NCBI RefSeq assembly: GCF_018613325.1
Contig: NZ_JAGGQJ010000001.1
Span: forward strand, 62,001-126,000
Source: Bacillus sp. ISL-34
GTDB taxonomy: Bacteria > Bacillota > Bacilli > Bacillales > DSM-1321
Direction of reading: 5' to 3'
Length of the DNA stretch: 64,000 bases
Position numbers and translations under genes: made by a program
Shown here: piece after piece, positions 8,467-17,659 of the stretch
How positions within the stretch are numbered: the first letter of the stretch is position 1
How the letters are laid out: every line of letters starts with the position of its first letter
The notes under the pieces: model-generated
The model's input: the letters and a program-made list of their open reading frames with translations, nothing else
What the model was told of the DNA's origin: nothing
Databases searched by the model: none

Positions 8467-9840
8467 CTATTTATTCATTAAGTCCTCACAGTACTCCCTG
8501 ATCAATGCCGAGGCTTTCGTTTGGCTGATAGAGAGGTCCTTCGCGACTTTCCTTGATGATTTGTATGTTTGGTAAGATTTCCTGATCAATATCCGTTTCG
8601 TTTCATCAAGTGCTTTATCGAGAGAAGTGGGGAGATCAATCTGTGTGACCTTTTCAACGTTTTCGGTAATCATTTCTGGCAAGTCGGACATTAGGATAAC
8701 GGAGTCACTTATTAAGACCAACCGTTCAATCAAGTTTTCGAGCTGGCGTACATTGCCTGGCCATGAATAATGAATTAATAGGTTCAAGCATTCTTCTGAA
8801 ATGACTTTATTTTCATGATATCTTTCATTGAACTTATTTAAAAAATTGTACGTAAGGGGAATGATATCTTCTTTACGTTCTCGCAATGGAGGCAATTGAA
8901 TATCAATCACATTCAATCGGTAAAATAAATCTTCCCGGAATCTTTTATCATTGACCATTTCTATTAAGTTCTGGTTTGTTGCAGCGACGATGCGGATGTC
9001 GACTTTTTTCATTTCACTGCCGCCGACGGGAATGAACTGTTTGTCCTGGATTACTTGGAGAAGCTTTGCCTGGAGAGCGAGCGGTATTTCCCCAATTTCA
9101 TCAAGAAAGACAGTGCCACCGTCTGCGGATTCAATCAATCCGCGTTTTCCAGTTTTGTTTGCACCGGTAAAAGCTCCTTTTGAATAGCCGAATAGTTCGG
9201 ATTCGAGCAGTTCTTCCGGAATGGCTGCACAGTTGATCGTCAGGAAAGGTTTGCTTTTCCGCTTACTGATCCGGTGGATGAAATGGGCAAGCACTCCTTT
9301 TCCAGTTCCAGATTCCCCCTGGATCAAAATCGTGGAATCCGTCGGCGCCACCTTTTCACAAAAAGTGAGGATGCGGTTGATTTTACCGCTGTTAGTAATG
9401 AATCTCCCCGTTTCATCTTCGTCATGAGTTAATTTCGACTCACTACTTGCTTCATTCGCTTTTAACATTTTATACGTTTGGGTTTCTGTCGATGTAGTGA
9501 CGACCAGTTCAATTTCACCGGCATCATTTAAAATCGGAATCGCTGATGTCATCAATTCCGCCCCAATATACGTTTGTTGTTTCATGTAGCAAGGCTTTTT
9601 CCTTTTAAATACCTCAGGCACGATGGAGGGCGTCCAGTATCCTTTTTCAAATAAGTCCACATTATTTTTCCCGATGACATCAGCAGGCTTCAGCCCATAA
9701 TGGCGCTCACATGCCTTGTTGACGTAAAGAATCCGCTTTTCACCGTCAAGGACGAAAATCTCATCTGAGGAATGATCAAGAATCTTTAATAGAGTTTGGA
9801 GCGTCATCTCGACACTTTCAGTAGAATCCGTGCTTTTCAT
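8467..9840 (-). CDS. Sigma-54-dependent activator with PAS sensor (PAS-AAA-HTH)
   Basis: This 457-residue enhancer-binding protein has a PAS domain at about 15-115, an AAA+ domain with Walker A GESGTGKG (175-182), the sigma-54 contact loop GAFTGA (222-227) and Walker B GGTVFLDEIGE (241-251), and a C-terminal Fis-like helix-turn-helix ending ISQTKASALIREYCEDL. It activates RNA polymerase holding sigma-54 (SigL). The start at 9840 has AGAGG eight bases upstream. An ATG at 9897 lengthens the frame but lacks a ribosome binding site. It faces the catabolic operon at 10129, whose -24/-12 promoter lies between them. The PAS domain probably senses the substrate or a metabolite. Confidence 0.93.
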   Translation of the reverse strand: MKSTDSTESVEMTLQTLLKILDHSSDEIFVLDGEKRILYVNKACERHYGLKPADVIGKNNVDLFEKGYWTPSIVPEVFKRKKPCYMKQQTYIGAELMTSAIPILNDAGEIELVVTTSTETQTYKMLKANEASSESKLTHDEDETGRFITNSGKINRILTFCEKVAPTDSTILIQGESGTGKGVLAHFIHRISKRKSKPFLTINCAAIPEELLESELFGYSKGAFTGANKTGKRGLIESADGGTVFLDEIGEIPLALQAKLLQVIQDKQFIPVGGSEMKKVDIRIVAATNQNLIEMVNDKRFREDLFYRLNVIDIQLPPLRERKEDIIPLTYNFLNKFNERYHENKVISEECLNLLIHYSWPGNVRQLENLIERLVLISDSVILMSDLPEMITENVEKVTQIDLPTSLDKALDETKRILIRKSYQTYKSSRKVAKDLSISQTKASALIREYCEDLMNK

Positions 9841-9899
9841 AAGGTAATCCTCTCTTTTCAAAAGGGAATGAGTGAATTCTGAATAACGTTTCATCAAAT

Positions 9900-9919
9900 T
9901 TGAGTTAAGTATAACTCAA
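9900..9919. promoter_or_regulatory. Palindrome, candidate upstream activating site
   Basis: TTGAGTTAAGTATAACTCAA is an inverted repeat with 8-bp perfect arms around 4 bases, about 60 bp upstream of the -24 element at 9980. That is a normal place for an enhancer bound by the adjacent activator. Similar half-sites recur before the second -24/-12 promoter (17184-17222). Confidence 0.55.
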
Positions 9920-9979
9920 TATGACAGCGTTTTCAAAGAGAATTCCAAATATTTAGTTTATTGAAGGCGGTTTCCGGGT

Positions 9980-9997
9980 TTGGCACGCATATTGCAT
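9980..9997 (+). promoter_or_regulatory. Sigma-54 (-24/-12) promoter of the Rieske oxygenase operon
   Basis: TTGGCACGCATATTGCAT has GG at 9982-9983 and GC at 9994-9995, exactly 12 bp apart, a near-consensus sigma-54 promoter. Transcription should begin near 10007, leaving a leader of about 120 nt before the reductase gene. Confidence 0.88.
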
Positions 9998-10037
9998 TAT
10001 ATAAAATTATCAATTGGTGAAATTGACGATTGGCAGG

Positions 10038-10103
10038 GCTTGCATGTCAATAATTATTGCATGAATTCACATGCAAGCATATTGGTTCCAATAAATGGAA
10101 CCA
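10038..10103 (+). promoter_or_regulatory. Two inverted repeats in the 5' leader of the Rieske operon
   Basis: GCTTGCATGT at 10038-10047 pairs with ACATGCAAGC at 10069-10078 across a 21-base loop. TGGTTCCA at 10083-10090 pairs with TGGAACCA at 10096-10103 across ATAAA. Both lie downstream of the predicted sigma-54 start, so they could fold in the transcript or bind a repressor. Their function is not known. Confidence 0.5.
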
Positions 10104-10128
10104 TATCAAGAAAGACATCTAGGGGGGA

Positions 10129-11148
10129 ATGAGTTTGGAAGAAAAATATACTGACATCACTATTATCGGGGGAGGACCGGTTGGTTTGTTCACCGCTTTT
10201 TATGCGGGGATGCGCCAAGCTTCAGTGAAAATCATTGAAAGTCTCCCTCAATTGGGAGGGCAGCTGTCTGCTTTGTACCCTGAAAAATATATTTATGATA
10301 TTGCGGGTTTCCCGAAAATTCAGGCCCAGGAGCTCATCAATCGATTACTGGAACAAATGGGTCAATTCAAAACGGATATTTGTCTTAATCAATCTGTGGA
10401 GACCATTGTTCGTACTTCGGATGGGATGTTTGCCATTACGACATCCGAAGAAACACATTATACGAAAGCGATAATCATCACTGCTGGAAACGGGGCATTC
10501 CAGCCTCGGAAACTAAAAATCGAAGGCGAAGAAAGATTTGAAAATGCCAACCTTCATTATTTCGTCCAGAATATGAGTCAATTCGCTGATAAGAAAGTGG
10601 TTGTGTTCGGTGGCGGTGATTCGGCGGTCGACTGGTCGCTAATGCTTGAACCGATAGCCGAAAAAGTGACACTCATTCACCGAAGGGATAAATTTCGTGC
10701 CCATGAACACAGTGTAGAGCGTTTGAAACAATCTAAGGTGGAGGTCTTGACTCCTTATCTCCCAGCCGAACTGATCGGAGAAGAAAGTATAGAAAAAGTG
10801 ATTGTGACGGATGCGAAGAGTGGAAAACCGCTTGAATTGGAAGTCGATGACGTTCTCGTCAATTATGGATTCGTATCATCAATAGGGCCAATAAAGGATT
10901 GGGGACTTGAAATAGAAAACAACTCCATCGTTGTCAATTCTAGGATGGAAACGAATATCAAAGGCATATACGCCGCAGGAGATATTTGCACGTACGAAGG
11001 GAAGGTGAAGCTGATTGCCAGCGGGTTCGGTGAAGCGCCTACAGCAGTGAGTAATGCAAAAGTTCATATCGACCCGAGTGCGAAAGTTCAGCCGCTGCAC
11101 AGCACGAGCACAATGGGAGGGAAAGAGAAAAGCACAACGTCCGTTTAA
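10129..11148 (+). CDS. Ferredoxin-NADP reductase, thioredoxin-reductase-like type
   Basis: This FAD enzyme moves electrons from NAD(P)H to ferredoxin. It has the FAD-binding GGGPVGLF near residue 14, [20 protein letters not shown] in the flavin region, a second dinucleotide motif [11 protein letters not shown] near 163 for NAD(P)H, and the FAD-closing [10 protein letters not shown] near 284. It lacks the CxxC pair of true thioredoxin reductases, as in the YumC-type ferredoxin reductases of Bacillus. ATG 10129 sits only one base after AGGGGGG; TTG 10135 has better spacing and may be the real start. Its role here is probably to supply electrons, via the adjacent ferredoxin, to the Rieske oxygenase. 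Confidence 0.88.
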   Translation: MSLEEKYTDITIIGGGPVGLFTAFYAGMRQASVKIIESLPQLGGQLSALYPEKYIYDIAGFPKIQAQELINRLLEQMGQFKTDICLNQSVETIVRTSDGMFAITTSEETHYTKAIIITAGNGAFQPRKLKIEGEERFENANLHYFVQNMSQFADKKVVVFGGGDSAVDWSLMLEPIAEKVTLIHRRDKFRAHEHSVERLKQSKVEVLTPYLPAELIGEESIEKVIVTDAKSGKPLELEVDDVLVNYGFVSSIGPIKDWGLEIENNSIVVNSRMETNIKGIYAAGDICTYEGKVKLIASGFGEAPTAVSNAKVHIDPSAKVQPLHSTSTMGGKEKSTTSV

Positions 11149-11156
11149 TAATGTGA

Positions 11157-11426
<270 letters not shown>

Positions 11427-11512
11427 AGCGGAAGGTAGGATCAATTAAGAGATATCAACCTTTATATCTAGTATGGCAGGAATGCTTGTAATCATTTTTT
11501 AGGGGGAAATGA

Positions 11513-12598
11513 ATGATGGCTTATAACAAGGTGGAAAATGTAACAAATCGTACATTTGAAAGAACATTGACATATGACAAATACACGGATCCGAAAGTTC
11601 TCGAAAAGGAAATCGATCTAGTATTCTCTAAATCTTGGCAGCTTGTGGGTCATGTCAGCCAATTGGAAAAAGTGGGATCATTCTTTACGACAGAGGTAGC
11701 CAATGAGCCGATCATAGTGAACCGCGGCCAGGATGAGGTGATCCGCGCTTTTTATAACGTTTGTCCGCATCGTGCTACTAAGCTTGAAAAAAGTGAATCA
11801 GGCAAGAAGAAAATCTTACAATGCAGTTATCATGGTTGGACGTTCAAATTGGATGGGAAATTGAACAAAGCGCCGAATTTCAAAGGCGAAGATGAAGCCT
11901 GTGTACAAGATGCCTGTTTACGCTCCGTTCGCATGGAAATCTTGGAATCTCTAATTTTTGTAAACTTGGATGATAATGCGAAACCGCTTAGCGAATCTTA
12001 CGGCGATTTCTTTGACCGTTTAAGTAAATACCCGTTTTTAAGTGAGTTAAAAAGAACAAGCCAAAAAACGAGGGTGATCAAGGCAAACTGGAAAGCGTTC
12101 ATAGATAACTATTTAGAATGCGACCATTGCCATGTAGCACATCCAAGCTTTGTTGCAGCACTAGATATGGATGATTACCAAATCATTACTTGCGATAACT
12201 ATTCACTGCAAGGTTCGATCGTTAAACCGGATAAAAATTACGGAACGGTCGATTTAAATCAGGCGGAAATGCAAGGTGGATCCTTTTTCTGGCTGTGGCC
12301 TAACTTGATGTTGACCATTTATCCAGGTCCCGGCAATATGGCAACCATTCAAATGGTTCCGATTGATCACGAAACGACTTTGGCTGTTTACACATATTAT
12401 TTCCGCGATGAGAATTTGACTCAGGAAGAGAAAGATCTTGTTACGTTTGCCGAACAAGTCCGACAGGAAGATGTGGAACTTGTAGAGCTGGAACAAATCG
12501 GTTTCCGCTCCCGTGCTTTTAACAAAGGCAGATATTCTTCTTCGGAAAAAGCAATTGTTCAATTTCATGAAATGGTATTGGAGGCCCTAAATGAGTAA
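11513..12598 (+). CDS. Rieske non-heme iron oxygenase, quaternary-amine (carnitine/betaine) type
   Basis: This 361-residue oxygenase has the Rieske [2Fe-2S] motif C84-x-H86 ... C104-x2-H107 (CPHRATK, CSYHGWTF) and the mononuclear iron site NYLECDHCHVAH, with H205 and H210 as ligands. The residue bridging the two centres is Glu202 rather than the usual Asp. To my knowledge the carnitine monooxygenase CntA shares this swap and related betaine oxygenases are similar. Electrons probably come from the reductase and ferredoxin upstream. The aldehyde dehydrogenase and D-malate-type dehydrogenase downstream fit conversion of carnitine to trimethylamine and malic semialdehyde. The substrate is inference. 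The ATG pair at 11513/11516 follows AGGGGG; the stop overlaps the next gene. Confidence 0.88.
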   Translation: MMAYNKVENVTNRTFERTLTYDKYTDPKVLEKEIDLVFSKSWQLVGHVSQLEKVGSFFTTEVANEPIIVNRGQDEVIRAFYNVCPHRATKLEKSESGKKKILQCSYHGWTFKLDGKLNKAPNFKGEDEACVQDACLRSVRMEILESLIFVNLDDNAKPLSESYGDFFDRLSKYPFLSELKRTSQKTRVIKANWKAFIDNYLECDHCHVAHPSFVAALDMDDYQIITCDNYSLQGSIVKPDKNYGTVDLNQAEMQGGSFFWLWPNLMLTIYPGPGNMATIQMVPIDHETTLAVYTYYFRDENLTQEEKDLVTFAEQVRQEDVELVELEQIGFRSRAFNKGRYSSSEKAIVQFHEMVLEALNE

Positions 12599-14039
12599 AT
12601 TAGCGAATCAATTGAAATCGAAACAATATCTAATGATCAATGGTGAAAAAGTCGAAACGGTAAGCTATGCTCCGCTATATTCCCCTTATTCCGGGGAAGA
12701 AATCGCCCAAATTGCGATGGCGGATAAAGAGCAGACGGAAAAGGCGATTGCTGCCGCCTACAATGCGCGCGAAGTCATGGCAAAAATGCCAGCTTATCAA
12801 AGGGCGGATATATTGGAGAAGGCTGTCGCGTTATTAATGGAAAATGAGGAAGAAGCGGCAGAAATCATATCCCGTGAATCAGCCAAACCGATCATGTTCG
12901 CAAAAGCGGAAGTCGGAAGGACCATCGAAACGTATAAGTTCTCGGCTGAAGAAGCGAAACGGATTCACGGTGAAACAATTCCTTTTGATGCTGCCATAGG
13001 CGGAGTTGGCCGAATTGGTTACACGTTAAGAGAGCCGATCGGGGTTATTGGCGCCATCACCCCATTTAACTTCCCGATGAATTTAGTGGCGCATAAAGTC
13101 GGACCGGCAATAGCTGCAGGGAACACCATCGTGTTGAAGCCTGCTTCGCAAACTCCGCTGTCCGCACTTTTCATCGCAGAAATATTTGAAAAAGCGGGTC
13201 TTCCGGCTGGCGTATTAAATGTAGTGACAGGTCCGGGCAGCACGGTTGGGGAAGCGATTGTAGAAAACGATCGGGTAAGCATGATCACATTCACAGGCAG
13301 TCCAAGCGTTGGAATCGGCATCCGCAACAAAGCGGGTCTGAAAAAGACCACACTTGAACTTGGCTCGAACTCGGCTTTAATCATTGATAAAGATATAGAT
13401 ATCGATAAAATTATTGATCGTTGCATCATGGGTGCCTTCTCCAATCAGGGGCAAGTCTGTATTTCATTGCAACGTGTATATGCACATGAAGAAGTGTATG
13501 AAGAGTTTGTCGAAAAATTCACTGCAGCGGCCAAAAAACTTAGAATTGGCGATCCATTGAATCCGGATACGTATATTTCCTCCCTAATCTCCAAAGGGGA
13601 AGCTGCCCGTGTATTGGGCTGGATTGAGGAAACTAAAGACAGTAAGGCAACGATCGCTGCAGGGGGGAAATTGCAAGGTGACATTCTTGAACCGACAATC
13701 ATTACAAATGCGGATCATACGCTAAAAGTTTCATGCCAAGAAGCATTTGCTCCGGTTGTCATTGTCAATAAAGTTGGTTCAGTGAAGGAAGCGATTGATC
13801 AAGTGAATGATTCCCGCTTTGGTTTGCAGGCCGGTATATACACAAACAATGTGAAAAACGCATTGTACGCATCACGGGAATTACGTGTAGGCGGTGTGAT
13901 CATCAATGATGTGCCGACCTATCGTGTCGATCAAATGCCATACGGCGGAGTGAAAGAAAGCGGGACTGGCCGTGAAGGCATTAAATATGCCGTGGAAGAA
14001 ATGACCGAAATGAAATTGGTCGTTTGGAATCAAGACTAA
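12591..14039 (+). CDS. NAD(P)-dependent aldehyde dehydrogenase
   Basis: This 482-residue member of the aldehyde dehydrogenase superfamily has [14 protein letters not shown] near 143, FTGSPSVGIGIR in the cofactor fold, the catalytic base in LELGSNS and the nucleophile in SNQGQVCISLQR. The overall style resembles the phosphonoacetaldehyde/lactaldehyde branch. It overlaps the Rieske gene by 8 bases, so the two are tightly coupled and it probably oxidises the aldehyde that oxygenase releases (malic semialdehyde if the substrate is carnitine; that step is inferred). No key residue is missing. Confidence 0.92.
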   Translation: MSKLANQLKSKQYLMINGEKVETVSYAPLYSPYSGEEIAQIAMADKEQTEKAIAAAYNAREVMAKMPAYQRADILEKAVALLMENEEEAAEIISRESAKPIMFAKAEVGRTIETYKFSAEEAKRIHGETIPFDAAIGGVGRIGYTLREPIGVIGAITPFNFPMNLVAHKVGPAIAAGNTIVLKPASQTPLSALFIAEIFEKAGLPAGVLNVVTGPGSTVGEAIVENDRVSMITFTGSPSVGIGIRNKAGLKKTTLELGSNSALIIDKDIDIDKIIDRCIMGAFSNQGQVCISLQRVYAHEEVYEEFVEKFTAAAKKLRIGDPLNPDTYISSLISKGEAARVLGWIEETKDSKATIAAGGKLQGDILEPTIITNADHTLKVSCQEAFAPVVIVNKVGSVKEAIDQVNDSRFGLQAGIYTNNVKNALYASRELRVGGVIINDVPTYRVDQMPYGGVKESGTGREGIKYAVEEMTEMKLVVWNQD

Positions 14040-14057
14040 AAATCGAGGAGATCATTT

Positions 14058-15140
14058 ATGAAACAATTCAAAATTGCGGTCATCGCAGGAGATGGCATTG
14101 GCCCTGAAGTGATTATTGAAGGCATAAAGGTATTAAAAAAAGTGGCTGAACTGGATTCAGGTTTTCAATTGGATTTCACATACTTCCCATGGGGCTGCGA
14201 ATTTTATGCCGAAAATGGTAGAATGATGGATGATGATGGGATCGATAAGCTGAAAGCTTTTGACGCAATTTATTTGGGAGCGGTCGGGTTTCCGGGAGTT
14301 CCAGACCATATATCACTATGGGAGCTATTATTGAAAATCCGTAAAAGCTTTGATCAGTATGTCAATATCCGGCCCGTGACATTGTTAAAAGGGGCCCACT
14401 TGCCTCTCGTTGATGTGAAACGTGAAGATATTGATATGCTGTTCATCCGCGAAAACACTGAAGGTGAATATTCAGGCGCAGGAGATTGGCTGTTTAAAGG
14501 GCAGGAACATGAAGTTGTTCTGCAAAACGGTGTGTTTTCCCGTAAAGGGACGGAAAGGATCATCCGTTATGCTTTTGAAACCGCGAAAAAAGAAGGCAGA
14601 TCGCTCACGAGCATTTCTAAAGCCAACGCCCTGAATTATTCGATGGTTTTCTGGGATCAGGTATTCGAAGAGGTCAGCAGGGAATATCCTGAAGTCGAAA
14701 CGGCTTCATATCTTGTCGACGCAGCGGCAATGCTGATGATCAAAGACCCGAAGCGCTTTGAAGTCGTTGTCACTTCGAACCTGTTCGGTGATATTTTAAC
14801 AGACTTAGGGGCTGCGCTTGCTGGAGGAATCGGCCTTGCTGCCGGTGCCAATATTAATCCTGAAAGGGAATTTCCGTCGATGTTCGAACCAATTCACGGT
14901 TCAGCCCCTGACATTGCCGGCAAAGGTATCGGAAACCCGCTTGCCTCCATTTGGTCAGCAAGCCAAATGCTCGACTTTTTTGGCTATGAATCACATGGTA
15001 AGATTGTTCTTGCTGCGATTGAGCAATTGTTGCAGGAAGCCCGGGTGCTCACGCCCGATATGAATGGCACGGCATCCACTTCCGAAGTGGGGGACCGGGT
15101 AACGGATATCATCGAGTCAATCATTTTATCCAAGGTCTGA
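14058..15140 (+). CDS. Decarboxylating hydroxyacid dehydrogenase, D-malate/tartrate type (DmlA/YcsA family)
   Basis: This 360-residue member of the isocitrate/isopropylmalate dehydrogenase family starts FKIAVIAGDGIGPEV. It has GAVGFPGVPDHISLWELLLK and YVNIRPVTLL, the pattern of the tartrate/D-malate group rather than LeuB. It keeps ENTEGEYSG, NLFGDILTDLGAALAGG and EPIHGSAPDIAGKG for metal and cofactor binding. These enzymes turn D-malate into pyruvate and CO2 using NAD. In E. coli dmlA lies beside the carnitine oxygenase genes yeaWX, a grouping repeated here. It follows the aldehyde dehydrogenase by 18 bases and ends the operon before a terminator. Confidence 0.9.
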   Translation: MKQFKIAVIAGDGIGPEVIIEGIKVLKKVAELDSGFQLDFTYFPWGCEFYAENGRMMDDDGIDKLKAFDAIYLGAVGFPGVPDHISLWELLLKIRKSFDQYVNIRPVTLLKGAHLPLVDVKREDIDMLFIRENTEGEYSGAGDWLFKGQEHEVVLQNGVFSRKGTERIIRYAFETAKKEGRSLTSISKANALNYSMVFWDQVFEEVSREYPEVETASYLVDAAAMLMIKDPKRFEVVVTSNLFGDILTDLGAALAGGIGLAAGANINPEREFPSMFEPIHGSAPDIAGKGIGNPLASIWSASQMLDFFGYESHGKIVLAAIEQLLQEARVLTPDMNGTASTSEVGDRVTDIIESIILSKV

Positions 15141-15231
15141 CTTGTATTGATAATGGATCGTTCAATAGGATTGAATGGTCACTGAATATAATGATGCATC
15201 CAAGTATTAAGCCAATCGTTTATACAAAAGG

Positions 15232-15276
15232 AAGGGGCCAAGGCTTGGATAGAAAAGCACTTGGCCTCTTGTTTTT
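15232..15276 (+). terminator. Terminator after the dehydrogenase gene
   Basis: GGGGCCAAG near 15234 pairs with CTTGGCCTC near 15260 with one mismatch, followed by TTGTTTTTA. It separates the Rieske operon from the hydrolase gene. Confidence 0.7.
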
Positions 15277-15361
15277 ACGAGCAGGGAACACCGGAATCGG
15301 GAAGGGGATCAGGAATACACAAAAGTATCTCTAATCAATGGTATAGCTAAGAGGAGCGGTC

Positions 15362-17122
15362 ATGATGAAAAAAGTTGAAATACTTGTCGAAAAAAATGTG
15401 CCATGCACTATGAGGGACGGCACCGTACTTTATGCGGATGTATACAGACCTAATTTGAGTGGGCAGTTTCCGGTTTTATTGACCAGGCTTCCGTACAGTA
15501 AGGACTTACCGCATTACTCCCATCGTTATTTGGATACAAATCGTCTTGTAGAAAATGGATTCGTTGTCATCATTCAGGATGTGAGAGGACGCTTTCAGTC
15601 AAATGGAGAATTCCAGCCATTCAGCCAGGAAGCGGATGATGGATACGACACAGTGGAATGGGCGGCCTCACTCTCGTATTCTACAGGGAAAGTGGGCATG
15701 TTTGGCCTATCTTATTATGGATACACGCAGCTGCTTGCAGCGGAAAAAAAACCTCCACACTTAATCGCCATTTTTCCAGCAATGACGCTGAATGACCAAA
15801 GAAATGGAACGGTATATCGTAATGGGGCTTTTGCTCTCGGCCTTTTTGAGACGTGGACATTGGAATCGATTGTACCTGATTTGCTGAAGCGGAAGTATGA
15901 AAAAAATAAGGAAAGAACTTCAGCATTCCGAAAGCTTGCTGACTTCCTCAACAATATTGAGGACTTGTATGCATATGCACCTATTAATGATTGGCCGCCA
16001 TTAAAGGTTCTGGACGGAGATAACTTTTTCTTTGAACATTTGAATCACCCGATCGAAGACGAAACTTATTGGCAGAGTTCAAGTATTACTGAGAAATTTG
16101 ATAGGATACAGCTGCCTGCTTTTCATTTGGGCGGTTGGTATGATTGTTTTATCGGTCCTACTCTGGAAAATTACGTGGAAATGAATAAAGTGAATGGCCA
16201 ATTAAGCAAAACTCAAAAACTGATTGTTGGACCATGGAGCCATGGCCTTTTTTCCTCGATCCAGGGTGAACGCTCTTTTGGAGTGCACGCGTCTGGGGAT
16301 TGGATTAACCTTGAAGAAGATATTACCATCCTTCATATTCGCTGGTTTAATCACTGGCTGAAAGGCATCGATAATGGAATTGAAAAGGAACCGCCCGTGA
16401 AAATATTTGTAATGGGGATTAATGTATGGCGTGATGAAATGGAATGGCCGCTTGAACGTACTGAATATACGAGTTATTATTTGCACAGTAAGGGAAAAGC
16501 GAATACGAAAACGGGTGATGGGCGCTTAAGCAGAGAGGAACAGGAGGATGAAAAGACGGATTCATATATATATGATCCCCAAAATCCTGTACCGACAAAG
16601 GGTGGAGCTACACTTTTTTCCGGCCCGCTTACAATGGGGCCATATGATCAGAGCGAAATCGAAAAGCGGAACGACGTGCTTGTTTATACTTCTGAGCCAT
16701 TGAAAGAAGCACTTGAAGTAACAGGTCCGGTTAAAGTGAAGTTGTTTGCATCAACTGACGCAGCGGACACAGATTTTACTGCAAAGCTTGCGGATGAATC
16801 ACCGGATGGCAAAGCGATTATTTTAACCGAGGGAATCGTCAACGCAAAATACCGGAACGGCCATCGAGCTGAAAAAGAATTGAATGGGGAAATCGTTGAA
16901 TACGAAATTAACTTGTGGGCTACAAGCAATGTCTTTCTTCCGGGTCATCGAATCTTGCTTGAAATTTCATCAAGCAGTTTCCCACAATATGCCCCAAATC
17001 CGAATACAGGGAAAACAATGATCGAAAGCAGTGAAACAAAAACGGCCAGACAAACGATTTATCATAGCAGGGAATTTCCTTCTCGCATTCTATTGCCAAT
17101 CATTCCTACAAGTGAAAAATGA
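15362..17122 (+). CDS. CocE/NonD family hydrolase (X-Pro dipeptidyl-peptidase S15 fold)
   Basis: This 586-residue alpha/beta hydrolase opens with MRDGTVLYADVYRP, typical of the CocE/NonD family, and holds the nucleophile in GLSYYGYTQ near residue 118. LGGWYDCF near 256 and GPWSHG near 289 probably supply the acid and histidine region. A C-terminal jelly-roll domain follows from about 385. Members hydrolyse esters or acyl-amino-acid bonds. Lying between the putative carnitine-type operon and a sodium symporter, it might release the primary substrate from an ester such as an acylcarnitine, but that is speculation. Ribosome binding site GAGGAG; start at either of two adjacent ATGs. Confidence 0.85.
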   Translation: MMKKVEILVEKNVPCTMRDGTVLYADVYRPNLSGQFPVLLTRLPYSKDLPHYSHRYLDTNRLVENGFVVIIQDVRGRFQSNGEFQPFSQEADDGYDTVEWAASLSYSTGKVGMFGLSYYGYTQLLAAEKKPPHLIAIFPAMTLNDQRNGTVYRNGAFALGLFETWTLESIVPDLLKRKYEKNKERTSAFRKLADFLNNIEDLYAYAPINDWPPLKVLDGDNFFFEHLNHPIEDETYWQSSSITEKFDRIQLPAFHLGGWYDCFIGPTLENYVEMNKVNGQLSKTQKLIVGPWSHGLFSSIQGERSFGVHASGDWINLEEDITILHIRWFNHWLKGIDNGIEKEPPVKIFVMGINVWRDEMEWPLERTEYTSYYLHSKGKANTKTGDGRLSREEQEDEKTDSYIYDPQNPVPTKGGATLFSGPLTMGPYDQSEIEKRNDVLVYTSEPLKEALEVTGPVKVKLFASTDAADTDFTAKLADESPDGKAIILTEGIVNAKYRNGHRAEKELNGEIVEYEINLWATSNVFLPGHRILLEISSSSFPQYAPNPNTGKTMIESSETKTARQTIYHSREFPSRILLPIIPTSEK

Positions 17123-17183
17123 TTATAAAAGCTGGGAGGAGAGTCTTCCTTATGTTTGTTTTTCAACATTGTCACCTGTTTTA

Positions 17184-17222
17184 TGAGTTAAAAACAGTTC
17201 AGGTGAGGTGATTAAAACTCAA
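17184..17222. promoter_or_regulatory. Half-sites resembling the upstream palindrome at 9900
   Basis: TGAGTTA at 17184-17190 and AACTCAA at 17216-17222 are the two arms of the 9900 palindrome, in the same inverted order but further apart. They lie about 95-130 bp before the second -24/-12 promoter, so the same activator may serve both promoters. The evidence is weak because the motifs are short and AT-rich. Confidence 0.3.
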
Positions 17223-17317
17223 GGAACAGATGATTAGTATTAAAAAACAAAATTGTAAAAATCTTAAATCACTAATATTGATAGGGTTAAGGGGTGAATG
17301 GTTATGAATAAAAGCAA

Positions 17318-17334
17318 TTGGCATAACTCTTGCA
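17318..17334 (+). promoter_or_regulatory. Sigma-54 (-24/-12) promoter of the symporter genes
   Basis: TTGGCATAACTCTTGCA has GG at 17320-17321 and GC at 17332-17333, 12 bp apart, close to consensus. It would transcribe the DUF3311/symporter pair and tie transport to the activator at 8467. Confidence 0.82.
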
Positions 17335-17603
17335 AATAATAGAATGATGGGGGGATAAGTTCATCCATTATAATAGATTCCAGGCATAAGGAAATGACCG
17401 AACAGATAGGCATAGTTTTGTCTCTTATGTTATTTGTAAGCCAAGGAAAAGATGATTACATTGGAATCTGTTCTGCATCCATAATTAGAGAGAAAATGAT
17501 ATTAGTAGTTTGAAAATTTTTAATATTTTATCTTTTTTAGGTTAGTAGTGAAGCTACTGCCAGTGTGAAGGTGTTTAAGGAACAAGATTTGCATAACCCA
17601 TTT

Positions 17604-17617
17604 TTTAAGCGCTTTCA
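17604..17617. promoter_or_regulatory. Candidate cre site (CcpA box)
   Basis: TTTAAGCGCTTTCA matches the consensus TGWAARCGYTWNCW at 13 of 14 positions, 43 bp before the DUF3311 start. It sits well downstream of the sigma-54 promoter, where bound CcpA could act as a roadblock. This would explain catabolite control of the transporter. Confidence 0.45.
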
Positions 17618-17659
17618 TAAGCCGTTTCATTAACAGATTTATTAAGAGGGGGACTTCAA

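Larger units (their letters stand above)
17123..17659 (+). other. 537-bp intergenic region carrying a sigma-54 promoter and a long leader
   Basis: No gene is visible. The region holds a short inverted repeat (TCACCTG at 17171, CAGGTGA at 17200), activator-like half-sites, a -24/-12 promoter at 17318 and a cre-like box at 17604. The predicted leader from about 17345 to 17659 is some 315 nt, long enough for RNA-level control, though I recognise no known riboswitch. Confidence 0.5.

Noticed and set aside
9841-9897. Upstream ATG at 9897 as start of the first PAS-AAA activator
   Set aside because: It has no Shine-Dalgarno and lies next to the enhancer-like palindrome. ATG 9840 has AGAGG at proper distance.
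11470-11490. TGGCAGGAATGCTTG before the Rieske gene, resembling a -24/-12 promoter
   Set aside because: GG and GC are 9 bp apart instead of 12, so it cannot be a sigma-54 promoter.
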